Shown: positions 27,168-36,339, counted from the stretch's first letter. The stretch is 64,000 nucleotides of DNA from Sphingobium lactosutens DS20 (GCF_000445105.1 NZ_ATDP01000108.1:1-64000), one strand, 5' to 3'. Notes: generated by a model not told the origin, from the letters alone. Translations and numbers: made by a program.

Positions 27168-28898
27168 TCATTCTTGCGGAGCAAGCCAGAGATCCTGATA
27201 GGTCACGCATCGCCTCATCAGCTCCGCATGCGTTCCGCTGCCGACCAGCTCACCGCCATTCATGAAAAGGACCTGGTCGGCACCCTTCGCTGTCGCCAGC
27301 CGATGGGTGATCATGATGAGCGTCGTCGCGCTATTGGTCCTGCCCCGCAGCCTCGCGATCACATCGGCCTCGCTGCGCGGATCGAGCGCGGACGTGCTTT
27401 CATCCAGGATCAAGACCGGCACGTCCACCCCCGCCAGGCGCGCAAGCTCCAGCTTCTGGATCTGGCCTCCCGACAGGCGTTCGCCCTGTTCCCCCAATTC
27501 CATATCGAAGTCGATCGGTCTTCCAGGTTCGTGGAAGCGCCAGACATGAAGAAGTTCCTCGACGTCGCTGATGGGCTGGTTCGCCGGGGGATAGAGGATG
27601 TTTTCCCGCAACGACCGGTTGAACAGGCCGATGAACTGCGGGGCGTAAAGAATATAGCGATGACGCTCGCCCCAGGGGATCGTCGCAATATCGACCCCTG
27701 CAATTTCAACTCTTCCCGCGGCAGGTGCGAGCACGCCGGCAAGGATTTGGGCAAGCGTGGACTTGCCCGACCCGTTCGGGCCGACAATGGCGACGAATCG
27801 GCCTGAGGCGATATGCAGCGAAATCCCGGCGAGGGCGGGCAGGCCATCATCATAGCGGAAGCTGAGATTTTCGGCGGCGAGATCGGCGTTGGCAAAGCGG
27901 TCGGGCTGCCAGGAACCCCGCTCATCCTCGGCATTCGTCAATGCCAGAACGTCGCGAATGTTGGCGATCGCGACACCGGCCTGAGCCAGAATATAGCCCA
28001 GCGAACTCAGCGGAACCGTCAGTCGGAAGGCATAGGTCTGCAACAGCACGAATTCGCCCGCCGTCATTCGCCCCTTGCCGACATCGAGACCGGCCAGCAT
28101 GAGCAGCGCCACAAGCCCGGCCCCCACGATGCAGAACTGCAGCGCCGCCATGACAGTCAGCGAATGGTACATGGCCGCGCTGGCCTGCCGCTTCGCGCTT
28201 AATGTCCTGCCCACATAGTGGAGTTCGCGGTCGAGAGCGCCGTTGAGGATGACACGGCGGGCATTGCGCACGATGTCGCTGATCGTGCGGGACACATGCG
28301 ATGCAGCCGCATTGGTCGCGTCGGCATGCACACGGTGGCGTGCCGCGCCCATCCAGGTCGCCCCGAGGAACCCCAAAAGCGTCATGCCGAGGATCAGGAC
28401 ATAGCGAGGCTCGATCAGGCTGGCGATCACCGCAAGACTGGCGAGAGCCTGGAGGAACACGGGCCCCAGCCGCCAGATCAATCCTTCCACGACCAGCGTC
28501 AGGCTATAGGGCAATCGCTCCAGCATGCCGGGAACGCGTCCGCTCCGGCTGTCGCGTGCCGCCGTGATTCGAGGCAGGGCGGCGCCAAGCGCATGGGTTT
28601 TAAGCTGCCGCGCCAGTGCATCGACCATTTTCGCGGTGCAGGAAAGCCTGGCCGTTTCCAGGATGGCGGCGGCCGCCCAGCATCCCACGAACAGCAGGAT
28701 GTACAACAACAATTGCATGGGCGGTCCCACTGGTCCGGCCAGCGTGTCGATCAGCAGCTTGAGCGCATAGGGACCGGCGACGCCCATCGCGATCACGAGG
28801 GTTTCCAGGGCAAAAGCCTCCGTCAGGCTTCGCCTGGCACCGAGGTCCGCAGACAGCATCAGCCGCCTCAGCCGGACCAATATGCCGAACGTTGTCAC
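27168..28898 (-). CDS. ABC transporter, fused permease and ATPase (exporter type)
   Basis: 576 residues with a GTG start and AGGAGG upstream. The N-terminal half has about six membrane helices (for example LLLYILLFVGCWAAAAILET and VLILGMTLLGFLGATWMG). The C-terminal half is the nucleotide-binding domain: Walker A GPNGSGKST, signature LSGGQIQKLE, Walker B VLILDESTSALD, switch His in MITHRLATAKG. This is the half-exporter layout of MsbA/HlyB-like proteins, working as a dimer. No precursor peptide, periplasmic or outer-membrane partner gene is adjacent, so the substrate is unknown. Confidence 0.9.
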   Translation of the reverse strand: MTTFGILVRLRRLMLSADLGARRSLTEAFALETLVIAMGVAGPYALKLLIDTLAGPVGPPMQLLLYILLFVGCWAAAAILETARLSCTAKMVDALARQLKTHALGAALPRITAARDSRSGRVPGMLERLPYSLTLVVEGLIWRLGPVFLQALASLAVIASLIEPRYVLILGMTLLGFLGATWMGAARHRVHADATNAAASHVSRTISDIVRNARRVILNGALDRELHYVGRTLSAKRQASAAMYHSLTVMAALQFCIVGAGLVALLMLAGLDVGKGRMTAGEFVLLQTYAFRLTVPLSSLGYILAQAGVAIANIRDVLALTNAEDERGSWQPDRFANADLAAENLSFRYDDGLPALAGISLHIASGRFVAIVGPNGSGKSTLAQILAGVLAPAAGRVEIAGVDIATIPWGERHRYILYAPQFIGLFNRSLRENILYPPANQPISDVEELLHVWRFHEPGRPIDFDMELGEQGERLSGGQIQKLELARLAGVDVPVLILDESTSALDPRSEADVIARLRGRTNSATTLIMITHRLATAKGADQVLFMNGGELVGSGTHAELMRRCVTYQDLWLAPQE

Positions 28899-29086
28899 TT
28901 TAATGGCCTCCTGGCGATCGATGGAAGAGCCAGAAGGAAGATTCGGAACGCGGCCTTTATCCTAGCGGCAAATCAGGCTGTTGCGAAGCCGGGATCGCGA
29001 GACGCCGGAAAGGGAAGGGAGGGGCGGGAATGTGACGGGAGACGTGGATCGTCCCGTCGTTCCTCTATCTCAAGGAGATGGTTCCC

Positions 29087-30283
29087 ATGGCGACCCTTGC
29101 CCGCATGAACGAAGCGCCCCCCGCATCCGCCCCCTATCGCATCGATGTCTCGCGTGGCCGAATGAGCAGCCGCGTATCGTCGGAATGGTTCTCCCGGCCC
29201 GACGATGAGAAATATCTCTCGCTCACCAGCCTCTATGATGCCGTTCGTGGCCGCGCGGACCGGGCGACCACGCGCATCGTCGAAAGCCGCGCGATCCGGG
29301 TCGAGGCGAAAAGTGACAATCCCGAACGCCTGATGCTGATGGCGCCCGGCGATGATCGCCCCCTGGCGCCGACCAACTGGTCCTTCGGCCAGGTGGCGAG
29401 CCTCGTTGGGGCACCGGCTTCCTATCTGCGCCAGCTTCCAGCGGCCCTTGCGGGCATCAACCTGCAACATGGGCTCATGACCCACCGCGGCGAGCAGGTC
29501 AAACTGCTGCAGACGGACAATGGCAGAACCGAACTGCGCGCTGCTACCGGTTCCGAATATGGGCGCATTTTCGACTGGGAACTGGTCCAGGCTGTAATGG
29601 CCTTTGCCGGTGATGGTGTCGGCGATACGCGCTGGAAGGTGCCTGGCACAATCCAGTGGGGCAGCATGACCTACAATCCCCACGTGGATATCACCAAGGA
29701 GATGACCACACTCTACGCATCGGACAGAGATATTTTCCTGTTCCTCGTCGATGATACGCATCCGATCGAGGCAGGAAAACTGCCAAATGGCGATCCTGAC
29801 CTGTACTTTCGCGGCTTTTATGCCTGGAACAGCGAGGTCGGCTCGAAAACGCTCGGCATCGCGACATTTTACTTGCGCGGAGTATGCGCGAACAGATGCC
29901 TTTGGGGTGTCGAGAATTTCGAGGAAGTCAACATCCGTCACTCGAAATTCGCCGGCGCCCGTTTTGCCCATCAGGCCGCTCCGGCACTCGAGCATTTCGC
30001 GAATTCCTCGCCGTCGCATTTCATCTCCGGCATCAAGGCCGCCCGCGAACGGATCGTGGCGCGCAAGGACGAAGATCGCGAGCCTTTCCTGCGCAGGCGC
30101 GGCTTCTCGAAGGCCGAAACCACGAAGATCATCCAGACGGTGCTCGCCGAGGAAGGCCGGCCGCCTGAATCCATCTATGATTTCGTGCAGGGCATAACCG
30201 CGCTCGCCCGGACAAAGCCCCATCAGGACAGCCGCCTCGAACTGGAAACCAAGGCCCGAAAGCTCCTCGAACAGGCGCTCTGA
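29087..30283 (+). CDS. DUF932 domain-containing protein
   Basis: 398 residues. AAGGAG at 29072-29077 fits the ATG at 29087 better than the ATG at 29078 that directly abuts it. The body is the DUF932 family: SFGQVASLVGAPASYLRQLP, RAATGSEYGRIFDWELVQAV and GVCANRCLWGVENFEEV. DUF932 proteins are widespread on plasmids and phages and are often annotated with antirestriction-type genes, but have no proven biochemical role that I can name. Confidence 0.88.
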   Translation: MATLARMNEAPPASAPYRIDVSRGRMSSRVSSEWFSRPDDEKYLSLTSLYDAVRGRADRATTRIVESRAIRVEAKSDNPERLMLMAPGDDRPLAPTNWSFGQVASLVGAPASYLRQLPAALAGINLQHGLMTHRGEQVKLLQTDNGRTELRAATGSEYGRIFDWELVQAVMAFAGDGVGDTRWKVPGTIQWGSMTYNPHVDITKEMTTLYASDRDIFLFLVDDTHPIEAGKLPNGDPDLYFRGFYAWNSEVGSKTLGIATFYLRGVCANRCLWGVENFEEVNIRHSKFAGARFAHQAAPALEHFANSSPSHFISGIKAARERIVARKDEDREPFLRRRGFSKAETTKIIQTVLAEEGRPPESIYDFVQGITALARTKPHQDSRLELETKARKLLEQAL

Positions 30284-30319
30284 CGTCCGGCCTTCGTCCG
30301 CTTCTTCCCTTTCCAGTCC

Positions 30320-30352
30320 GGCATCCTGGTCCCGCGCCAGGATGCCCTTTCT
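30320..30352 (+). terminator. Intrinsic terminator after the DUF932 gene
   Basis: Perfect 10-bp stem GGCATCCTGG / CCAGGATGCC with a 7-nt loop, followed by CTTTCT. It separates the DUF932 gene from the small gene at 30370. Confidence 0.7.
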
Positions 30353-30369
30353 CATGAAAGGATGCCCTC

Positions 30370-30582
30370 ATGCGTCCCCACAAATCCGCCCCTCTCCAGG
30401 AATTCACCGTCGACGTCGCCTTTTTCAGCGGGTCGGACCCTTTCGCCACCGAGACATATCGGATCCCTGCCGCGACATGGTTCAGCGCGCAGCAGCAGGC
30501 GCTGCATATGTCGGTGAACAGCGTCTACGATAATGCGCGCATTCCCGATCTCCGTCGCACCGCCACCGTCCGGTCCGCCTGA
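30370..30582 (+). CDS. Small hypothetical protein
   Basis: 70 residues; GAAAGGATG upstream gives a ribosome binding site. It contains FFSGSDPFATETYRIPAATW. No recognised family. Follows the terminator of the DUF932 gene. Confidence 0.6.
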   Translation: MRPHKSAPLQEFTVDVAFFSGSDPFATETYRIPAATWFSAQQQALHMSVNSVYDNARIPDLRRTATVRSA

Positions 30583-30667
30583 CGCTCATCTGCGATCAAG
30601 TCGGCCATAGCCAGCCTCTCCGGCGCATCGTGCGGCGGAGTGGCCGGTCCCGATCAAGGACATCATC

Positions 30668-31153
30668 ATGCAAGAACCCGACGATTGCATGTGGCGCGCG
30701 CTGCTCGATTTCCGCGCGCGTCATGGCCGGCGCTGGAAGGACGCGCTCACTCTTAAATGGATGAACGGCGATGACGAACGGGAGCCAAATAGCGCATCGC
30801 TTCGCATGATCCGCAACCAGTTCGGGCCATCCTGGCTCTGGGACTTGCCCAGGCTTCGCCTCGACAACGCGGCGCGGCGTCTCACCAATCTGGAAAAACT
30901 TCCAGATATGTGCGCCTGTCCTCATCCGGAGACCGGCGAGACCATCATCATCAAGCGCGGCGAGACCGGCTATTGGCCGATGCCTTCGCTCATCGCCGTC
31001 GATACGTTCAATGCCAGTTTCAATGCGAGGCCCGCCGCGATCGCAGCCATGCAAGCCGGCGCCATGTTCGGATGGCATGTCGAGGCAGCCAATCCCGATC
31101 GCTATGATGCGGCCGGCCGCCCCCTTGCCGGTTCCGGCAAAGCCGCCGGTTAA
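30668..31153 (+). CDS. Hypothetical protein
   Basis: 161 residues, with CAAGGA upstream of the ATG. It has an N-terminal LLDFRARHGRRWKDALTLKW stretch that recurs in similar form on plasmids of alphaproteobacteria (my impression), then GPSWLWDLPRLRL. No catalytic motif is evident. Confidence 0.7.
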   Translation: MQEPDDCMWRALLDFRARHGRRWKDALTLKWMNGDDEREPNSASLRMIRNQFGPSWLWDLPRLRLDNAARRLTNLEKLPDMCACPHPETGETIIIKRGETGYWPMPSLIAVDTFNASFNARPAAIAAMQAGAMFGWHVEAANPDRYDAAGRPLAGSGKAAG

Positions 31154-31218
31154 GGCATCTTCTCGCCAGTTGCGGCACCTTCTTGCCGACGATGGTCAGC
31201 ATTGCTATCCCGATACCG

Positions 31219-31270
31219 AAGGGAATGGTGTCTCCCTCAAAACCGCGCTATTGCTGATGACGCCTGCTTT
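31219..31270 (+). ncRNA. Fluoride riboswitch (crcB motif)
   Basis: About 30-80 bp upstream of crcB. The sequence shows the P1 arms GGG (31221) and CCC (31234), the loop ATGGTGTC, the conserved AAAACCGC and the 3' element GCTGATGACGCC. GGTGTC in the loop can pair with GACGCC to form the pseudoknot typical of this class. It binds fluoride and switches on the downstream exporter gene. A Shine-Dalgarno AAGGAGG lies 3' of it. Confidence 0.85.
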
Positions 31271-31299
31271 CGCGCTCCCGGGCGCAGAAGGAGGCGTGC

Positions 31300-31689
31300 G
31301 TGGGTTATCTTCTGGTGTTCGTGGGGTCTGGTATCGGAGGCATGCTGCGCCATGCCGTCGGCCTTCTGGCCCTGCGATGCTTTGGCGCAGCCTTTCCTTT
31401 CGGAACGCTCGCCATCAACATCGTCGGCTCCTTCCTCATCGGCCTCGTTGCGGAATATTGGGCACTCAAGACCGGTCTTCCCCCGTCTGTGCGCCTGTTC
31501 CTGACAACCGGCGTCATCGGCGGCTTCACAACCTTCTCGACATTCTCCCTCGAAGCCGTGCTGCTGTGGGAACGGGGCCAGCCGCTTCTGGCCGTAACCT
31601 ATGTGACCGCTTCGATCCTGCTATCGATCGCGGCCCTGTTTGCCGCACACTGGCTGATCCGCTTCCTGCACGCGCCGCCCGCTCTCTGA
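31300..31689 (+). CDS. crcB: Fluoride ion channel/exporter CrcB (Fluc)
   Basis: 129 residues, GTG start with AAGGAGG upstream. Four membrane helices and the family signatures GSGIGGMLRHAVG near the N-terminus, FPFGTLAINIVGSFLIGL and TTGVIGGFTTFSTFSLE, the last holding the fluoride-contacting Phe/Ser/Thr residues and sodium site. It works as an inverted dimer in the inner membrane to release fluoride. Control by the fluoride riboswitch directly upstream is strong support. Confidence 0.96.
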   Translation: MGYLLVFVGSGIGGMLRHAVGLLALRCFGAAFPFGTLAINIVGSFLIGLVAEYWALKTGLPPSVRLFLTTGVIGGFTTFSTFSLEAVLLWERGQPLLAVTYVTASILLSIAALFAAHWLIRFLHAPPAL

Positions 31690-31872
31690 GGCCATGAGGC
31701 GAACGCCTTGTGCCACGCCGACCTCAATTGGTCTTCTACGCGCAGAGGCGGTCTACGCTTCGCCCGGTGTCCAGGACCCTCGATCTTGTCGGCAGACATG
31801 CCGATCGGCTTGCAAGCGATCGTTCCGGCTGTAGACTTGTTCGACCATTGTCTGGGAGAAGGGCCACGCAAC

Positions 31873-32049
31873 ATGGCGCACAAGTTCGAAATCTATAAGG
31901 ACAAGGCTGGCGAGTTTCGCGTACGCTTCAGGTACAATGCCGAGATATTGTTCTCGACCGAGGGCTACAGCAGCAAAGCCTCGGCGAAGAATGCGATCGA
32001 CTCGATCAAGAAAAATGGCCCTGAAGCGCCCATCGAGGACAATAGCTAA
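31873..32049 (+). CDS. DUF1508 (YegP-like) small protein
   Basis: 58 residues starting at the ATG at 31873 (GAGAAGGG upstream). One copy of the DUF1508 fold: FEIYKDKAGEFRVRFRYNAE, then ILFSTEGYSSKASAKNAIDS. Many homologues carry two copies; this has one. Function unknown. An in-frame extension back to 31708 is not supported by composition. Confidence 0.85.
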   Translation: MAHKFEIYKDKAGEFRVRFRYNAEILFSTEGYSSKASAKNAIDSIKKNGPEAPIEDNS

Positions 32050-32209
32050 AGGCCCGGCGCCAGGGTTCGGCACCAACTTTCCCAAGCGACACCTTGCCCT
32101 GGTTGATGCCTATGACCGCTATATCCACAATCAAATGGCAAGGCGGCGTGCCGGCCACGTTCGGCCATGTCCATCCTTTGAGCGCGGGAGGCCTTTAGTG
32201 CTTTAGCCT

Positions 32210-33049
32210 ATGACCGATCGTTACAGCTTCGACGGCGCGCCCTTCGAACAGGATATCTTCTCGCATTTCTTCCTCAATGTGGCCCAGGCGAATGTGGCTG
32301 CTGCTGAACGCTACGGCGAGGACAGGGCGGCCATTGCGCAGGCGGTCGATCGGGCAATCCTCACCGAACTCCAGGTCATCCTGCCCTCGATGAATCCGGC
32401 GGCTTTGCTGGGTTTGCGCGCCGGTTTTCCCGATGCGATCCGCCACCCTGCCTTCGGCAGGGCCTGGCTCCTCATCCGCGAGGCAGCCTCCCATTATAGC
32501 GACTTTCTCGCGATCAGTTCTTCGGTCGAACCCGCGATCATCATGGCCGCGCTCGATATTCCCGTCATACCCTTGCGCGGGACCGATATCGACAGCCTCG
32601 CCCCGCCAACAAGCGATGTGGACAGGCTTCTCGAGCTATGGGACACGCCGCCGCATCCGATCGTCGGCTTCGAGCCTGCATCCCTCGATCACTATTTTCT
32701 CGTTTCCGGATCCGTCCGTTCGTTGCGGCGCTGTCTCGCCGGCGATCCGCGTTTCCAGCCGTTGCGCGCGATCATGGGGCCTTCGGACTTTCCCCTGCCG
32801 AAGCGCCCCACCGGCACCTGCGGCATAAGACCCAAGCAGCAGGGCCAACGCATCGGATCCGTCTGGCACAAGGATAATTCCGACGGCCCCCTCATCACTA
32901 TATTCATTGGCGGATGGATGGAGGACGGCAGGCTCTGCGACGACGGCGCGCCGCTCCATCAACCGATGCCGATGCGTATTCTCGAATATATCATGCGCCA
33001 CGGCGTGCTGGCGATGTCGATCGTGCAGAAGCCCTCGGGCAAGACCTGA
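32210..33049 (+). CDS. Hypothetical protein
   Basis: 279 residues. No recognised family; central segment FLAISSSVEPAIIMAALDIP and a C-terminal KQQGQRIGSVWHKDNSDGPL. Predicted cytoplasmic, alpha/beta. No good ribosome binding site precedes the ATG at 32210, so the start is uncertain. Confidence 0.65.
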   Translation: MTDRYSFDGAPFEQDIFSHFFLNVAQANVAAAERYGEDRAAIAQAVDRAILTELQVILPSMNPAALLGLRAGFPDAIRHPAFGRAWLLIREAASHYSDFLAISSSVEPAIIMAALDIPVIPLRGTDIDSLAPPTSDVDRLLELWDTPPHPIVGFEPASLDHYFLVSGSVRSLRRCLAGDPRFQPLRAIMGPSDFPLPKRPTGTCGIRPKQQGQRIGSVWHKDNSDGPLITIFIGGWMEDGRLCDDGAPLHQPMPMRILEYIMRHGVLAMSIVQKPSGKT

Positions 33050-33425
33050 TCGCACGCCCGCAATCTTCACGTCGCATCACGGCCTCCATCCGTCGACGGA
33101 TGAACCCGATGCTCTGGCCTGTCACCGGCTTCCCGCCTATGCGCGCGCCGGGCCGCGGCTTCAAAGCAGCATATGGCCTCCACTCCTGACGGTGACTCCA
33201 TGCTGCAGCCGCCGTCAGGAGACCAGCCAACATGCTGAAATAGACGTCGATTCGCGTCGTTCCCTATTCTGTAACGTCGATAGCCAGGCCCCTGGATGGC
33301 TATCACACGCCCTTGCGGCAAATGGTTCCAGCCCCGCCAAAATAAATTCGTTCAGTCGGGGACCAATCAGCGCGTGAATCGTTCACCCGGCAGAGCAAAG
33401 CGAAAAGGCGCATAGGGGGACTGTA
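33050..33425. other. Intergenic region with two hairpins
   Basis: About 375 bases without a convincing gene. Two inverted repeats are visible: CTCCTGACGG (33183) with CCGTCAGGAG (33212), perfect 10-bp arms, and GATAGCC (33279) with GGCTATC (33298), enclosing CCAGG/CCTGG. They may be a terminator and an operator for the receiver-protein operon that follows. Confidence 0.5.
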
Positions 33426-33827
33426 GTGGTGATACCATCCGTCGCCGAAGATCTTCGGCAGCTCCACATTCTCGTTGTCGACCATGATCCGTTGCTTCGA
33501 GCCTTCCTGGCAGACGATCTCCGCGAGGAAGGCATGACGGTGATCGAAGCATCGAACGCCGACGAAGCGCTGACCTATTGCCAGTCGAACGCACCTGTCG
33601 ACCTTGTCTTTACAGATGTGCAGATGCCCGGCTCGATGGACGGTATTGGTCTGGCACACAGGATCAGCAAAACGGAACCCAGGATTCCCGTTATTGTCAC
33701 TTCGGGCGCAATCCCGGTCGACAGCCTCGATCCCGGGATCCCGTTCATCGCGAAACCCTATGCTGTGAAGGACGCCAGAACACTGATATTCTCGACCTTA
33801 GGTCTGGAGCCACAGGACACCGAATGA
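33426..33827 (+). CDS. Single-domain response regulator
   Basis: 133 residues, GTG start. A receiver domain only: acidic pair in ILVVDHDPLLRAFLADDL, phosphoacceptor Asp in LVFTDVQMPGSMDGIGL, the conserved Thr/Ser in PVIVTSG and Lys in FIAKPYA. No output domain, so it acts by protein contact, as CheY- or DivK-like proteins do. It overlaps the next receiver gene by ATGA. No histidine kinase is in the window. Confidence 0.85.
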   Translation: MVIPSVAEDLRQLHILVVDHDPLLRAFLADDLREEGMTVIEASNADEALTYCQSNAPVDLVFTDVQMPGSMDGIGLAHRISKTEPRIPVIVTSGAIPVDSLDPGIPFIAKPYAVKDARTLIFSTLGLEPQDTE

Positions 33828-34204
33828 CAAGCCTTCTGCTGGTGGAAGCCGATATTCTGGTGCGCACGGCACTCGCGGCTTACCTTCGTGAATGCGGGTT
33901 TAGGGTGATCGAAGCCACGAGCATCGCCGAAGCGCGCATGTTCCTTACTGACGTCAACGCCTCCATCGATCTCGTTCTGGCCGAAATTGGGGGAACGGAT
34001 GAGGATGGCTTTGCCCTTGCGTCCTGGATCAGAAAGGAGCGCCCTGCGATAGATGTCATTCTCGCTGGTACGCTCGAGACGGCCACGAAAAAGGCCGGGG
34101 ATTTGTGCGAGAGCGAACCGTCGGTGACCAAGCCCTATGATCACCAGCTTGTGCTGGATCGCATCCGCCGCGCTGTCGCGGGCAGAGAACGTGGTCGCAC
34201 ATAG
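33824..34204 (+). CDS. Receiver-domain protein with Glu at the phosphorylation site
   Basis: 126 residues from the ATG that overlaps the preceding stop. The receiver fold is clear (LLLVEADILVRTALAAYLRE at the start, VTKPYD with the conserved Lys near the end), but the phosphoacceptor position reads LVLAEIGGTDEDG: Asp is replaced by Glu, and the acidic pair is VEAD. It probably cannot be phosphorylated normally and might mimic the active state or act as a partner of the first receiver protein. Confidence 0.78.
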   Translation: MTSLLLVEADILVRTALAAYLRECGFRVIEATSIAEARMFLTDVNASIDLVLAEIGGTDEDGFALASWIRKERPAIDVILAGTLETATKKAGDLCESEPSVTKPYDHQLVLDRIRRAVAGRERGRT

Positions 34205-34302
34205 ACCGATAAACTGCGCCAGCCACATCATAGCCCGTTGTTCACCTGCCGGCCGGCTTATCGTCGACATAGCCGTCATCTCGACTGAGCAGTCCGACAT
34301 CG

Positions 34303-34866
34303 TCAGTCGAGAAGATCACCCTTCTGCATCGCAGCAAAGACTGGAAGGCCGGGCGCAGCGGCAATTGCGGGTGGTCCATCTCCCCGCCATATGGCGCAGA
34401 CCACAGCGATCACCTGCGCGCCTGCCTCCTCGATCAGCCGGGCGGCGTCCGCGACCGCGCCGCCGGTCGTGATCACATCTTCGACAAGCACCACGCGCTT
34501 GCCCGCGATGTCGCCACCTTCGACGGCTTGGCAGGTGCCATAATCCTTTGCCTTCTTTCTTACGAAAGCGGCCGGCAGCCCGGTCTCAAGCGACATGGCG
34601 GTTGCGATCGGCACGCCGCCAAGCTCAAGTCCGGCAAGAACCTCACTGCCCTCGGGCAAGAGCGAGACCATCTCGGCCGCCACGTGCCTTAGCAGCGCCG
34701 GGTCAGCCTCGAAGCGATACTTGTCGAAATATGTCGATGAGGTCTGCCCCGATCGCAGGCGAAACGCCCCCTGCAACGAAGCAACGGCTTTGACGGCCTC
34801 GGAAAGCGACGGATCGATCACGACCGGACAATGACATAACCGCGTCGCGGTCGCCAGCAGGACCAC
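34303..34866 (-). CDS. pyrE: Orotate phosphoribosyltransferase
   Basis: Converts orotate and PRPP to OMP in pyrimidine synthesis. The PRPP loop VLVEDVITTGGAV and the catalytic loop RKKAKDYGTCQAVEGG are present; LAGLELGGVPIATAMSLETG also fits. 187 residues from the GTG at 34866; the GTG at 34821 gives 172. A full-length, intact-looking copy on a plasmid would be a second pyrE beside the chromosomal one. Not in an evident operon. Confidence 0.88.
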   Translation of the reverse strand: MVLLATATRLCHCPVVIDPSLSEAVKAVASLQGAFRLRSGQTSSTYFDKYRFEADPALLRHVAAEMVSLLPEGSEVLAGLELGGVPIATAMSLETGLPAAFVRKKAKDYGTCQAVEGGDIAGKRVVLVEDVITTGGAVADAARLIEEAGAQVIAVVCAIWRGDGPPAIAAAPGLPVFAAMQKGDLLD

Positions 34867-34995
34867 CGTCGCTGCGATCCGTCGTCAGATGGCACGGCGA
34901 ATCCGTCGCATGCCGATCCCAACCACGCCCGTCATGATCCGATCCCTGGAGAAGAGGGGGAGAGATGGCGTGATCCTCGAGGAGATCGCGCATGC

Positions 34996-36339
34996 ATGAC
35001 AATCCTCTCAAAAATTCCGTCCAGCATGGTTGCGGGCCGTCGCTGCCTTCCTCCGGTGCCGAGGCCTTCCGCCATGATTGAAGCTTCGACAGCCTTCGAT
35101 CCCGCCGACGCGCGATGCTGGGTCGCGCGGGGCCGCCCCGAATATCATGCAGAGCAACTCGCTCTCGCATGGGCTGACTTCCCCGATCTTCCGAACGAGG
35201 CGCCAGCCCAGGACCGGATGGCCCGCATTCGCGAGCGCGTCGCGGCGCTTCGCCCCCTCAACGACGCCATCCGCAAGGAAGGGGAGCGCGAGCGGAAGCG
35301 CAGGAATTTCGCCTTCGTCGAACGCCGCATCGCCGAAGGGAAGGCCGACGCGCGCGATCATTTCATCCTCCAGGCCTCCGTACGCCATGGCTATGACTGG
35401 GACGACGCGGTTTACTATGCGGATGGCAGTATCGCAGCAATATCAGGCTGGGAGCCGCGCCGATGCTTCCATACTTCGTCTGGCGCTAGCGCTGATCCCC
35501 TCGACAGCGCCTATGCCCAGGGCTTTCGCGATGGCGATGGCTGCTTCGACGATCCGTTCGATGCCGCGCGGCGCGCCTATGCCGCCGCCGCGGCCGCCAC
35601 GCAGCGTGAACCACGAACCGCCTCTGTCCAGCCGATGTCCCGGCCGCTTCCAAGCAGTTGGCCTTTCCCGACAGATGCGCCGCGTCCCACGCGATGGTCC
35701 AGGCGCCTATTGATCATAGGTGCGACTGCCGCCGCGGATGCAGGCCTTGCGCTTCCTGCCATGTTCCAGTCCCGGTCAGGCCATCAGGACATGACAATGA
35801 TCCTTGCCGTTCCCGGCCAGGGATTTTGCCTTTGGGATAGCGTCGGCAATGCCGAAACGGAATGTGCGCAGAACCCCTTGCCTGTCCTGCTCGCCGATGT
35901 CGATCCCGACGATATTCTGGTCGTTGCAGACGGCGATGATCTCGACTGGATCGACCATCACGCCGCTCTCCTTCCCCTCTGCCGCACGATGGAGCGGACG
36001 CGAAACTCGGTGATCCAGCAACGCGGCCAGTTTCGCGCCTGGATCGATCGTGGGCTCGATACCGGCGAAATCATGGCCGGCGGGCATATCTGCTGGACGA
36101 AGGTCGCCCAGGGGCTCTCCGGCCGCCTTGGCGAATTTATCGCCCGCTATGGCGGTCCCGTCCGCCCGCGCGGCCATCAGATCGTCGTCGAGCTCACAGA
36201 CGGAACGTCCGCAACCGGCTTCATGACGCCGCAGGGCGACCTGCTCAAGCCGGAAGCGATCATCTCCAACAAGGCGCATTTGCGCAAGCATATGGCGGCG
36301 ATGCTGCGCCGCTTCGCCTCCGCGATCCCGCGCTATTGA
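34996..36339 (+). CDS. Hypothetical protein
   Basis: 447 residues. An Arg/Glu-rich helical N-terminal third (RMARIRERVAALRPLNDAIR), a linker with an Ala run, then a compact C-terminal domain (ILAVPGQGFCLWDSVGNAET, GQFRAWIDRGLDTGEIMAGG). No family recognised. GGAG lies 11 bases before this ATG; a start at 35074 is also possible. Confidence 0.65.
   Translation: MTILSKIPSSMVAGRRCLPPVPRPSAMIEASTAFDPADARCWVARGRPEYHAEQLALAWADFPDLPNEAPAQDRMARIRERVAALRPLNDAIRKEGERERKRRNFAFVERRIAEGKADARDHFILQASVRHGYDWDDAVYYADGSIAAISGWEPRRCFHTSSGASADPLDSAYAQGFRDGDGCFDDPFDAARRAYAAAAAATQREPRTASVQPMSRPLPSSWPFPTDAPRPTRWSRRLLIIGATAAADAGLALPAMFQSRSGHQDMTMILAVPGQGFCLWDSVGNAETECAQNPLPVLLADVDPDDILVVADGDDLDWIDHHAALLPLCRTMERTRNSVIQQRGQFRAWIDRGLDTGEIMAGGHICWTKVAQGLSGRLGEFIARYGGPVRPRGHQIVVELTDGTSATGFMTPQGDLLKPEAIISNKAHLRKHMAAMLRRFASAIPRY

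Noticed and set aside
28973..30355. 460-codon open frame on the minus strand
   Set aside because: Antisense of the DUF932 gene; no motif, and the plus-strand gene has a good ribosome binding site.
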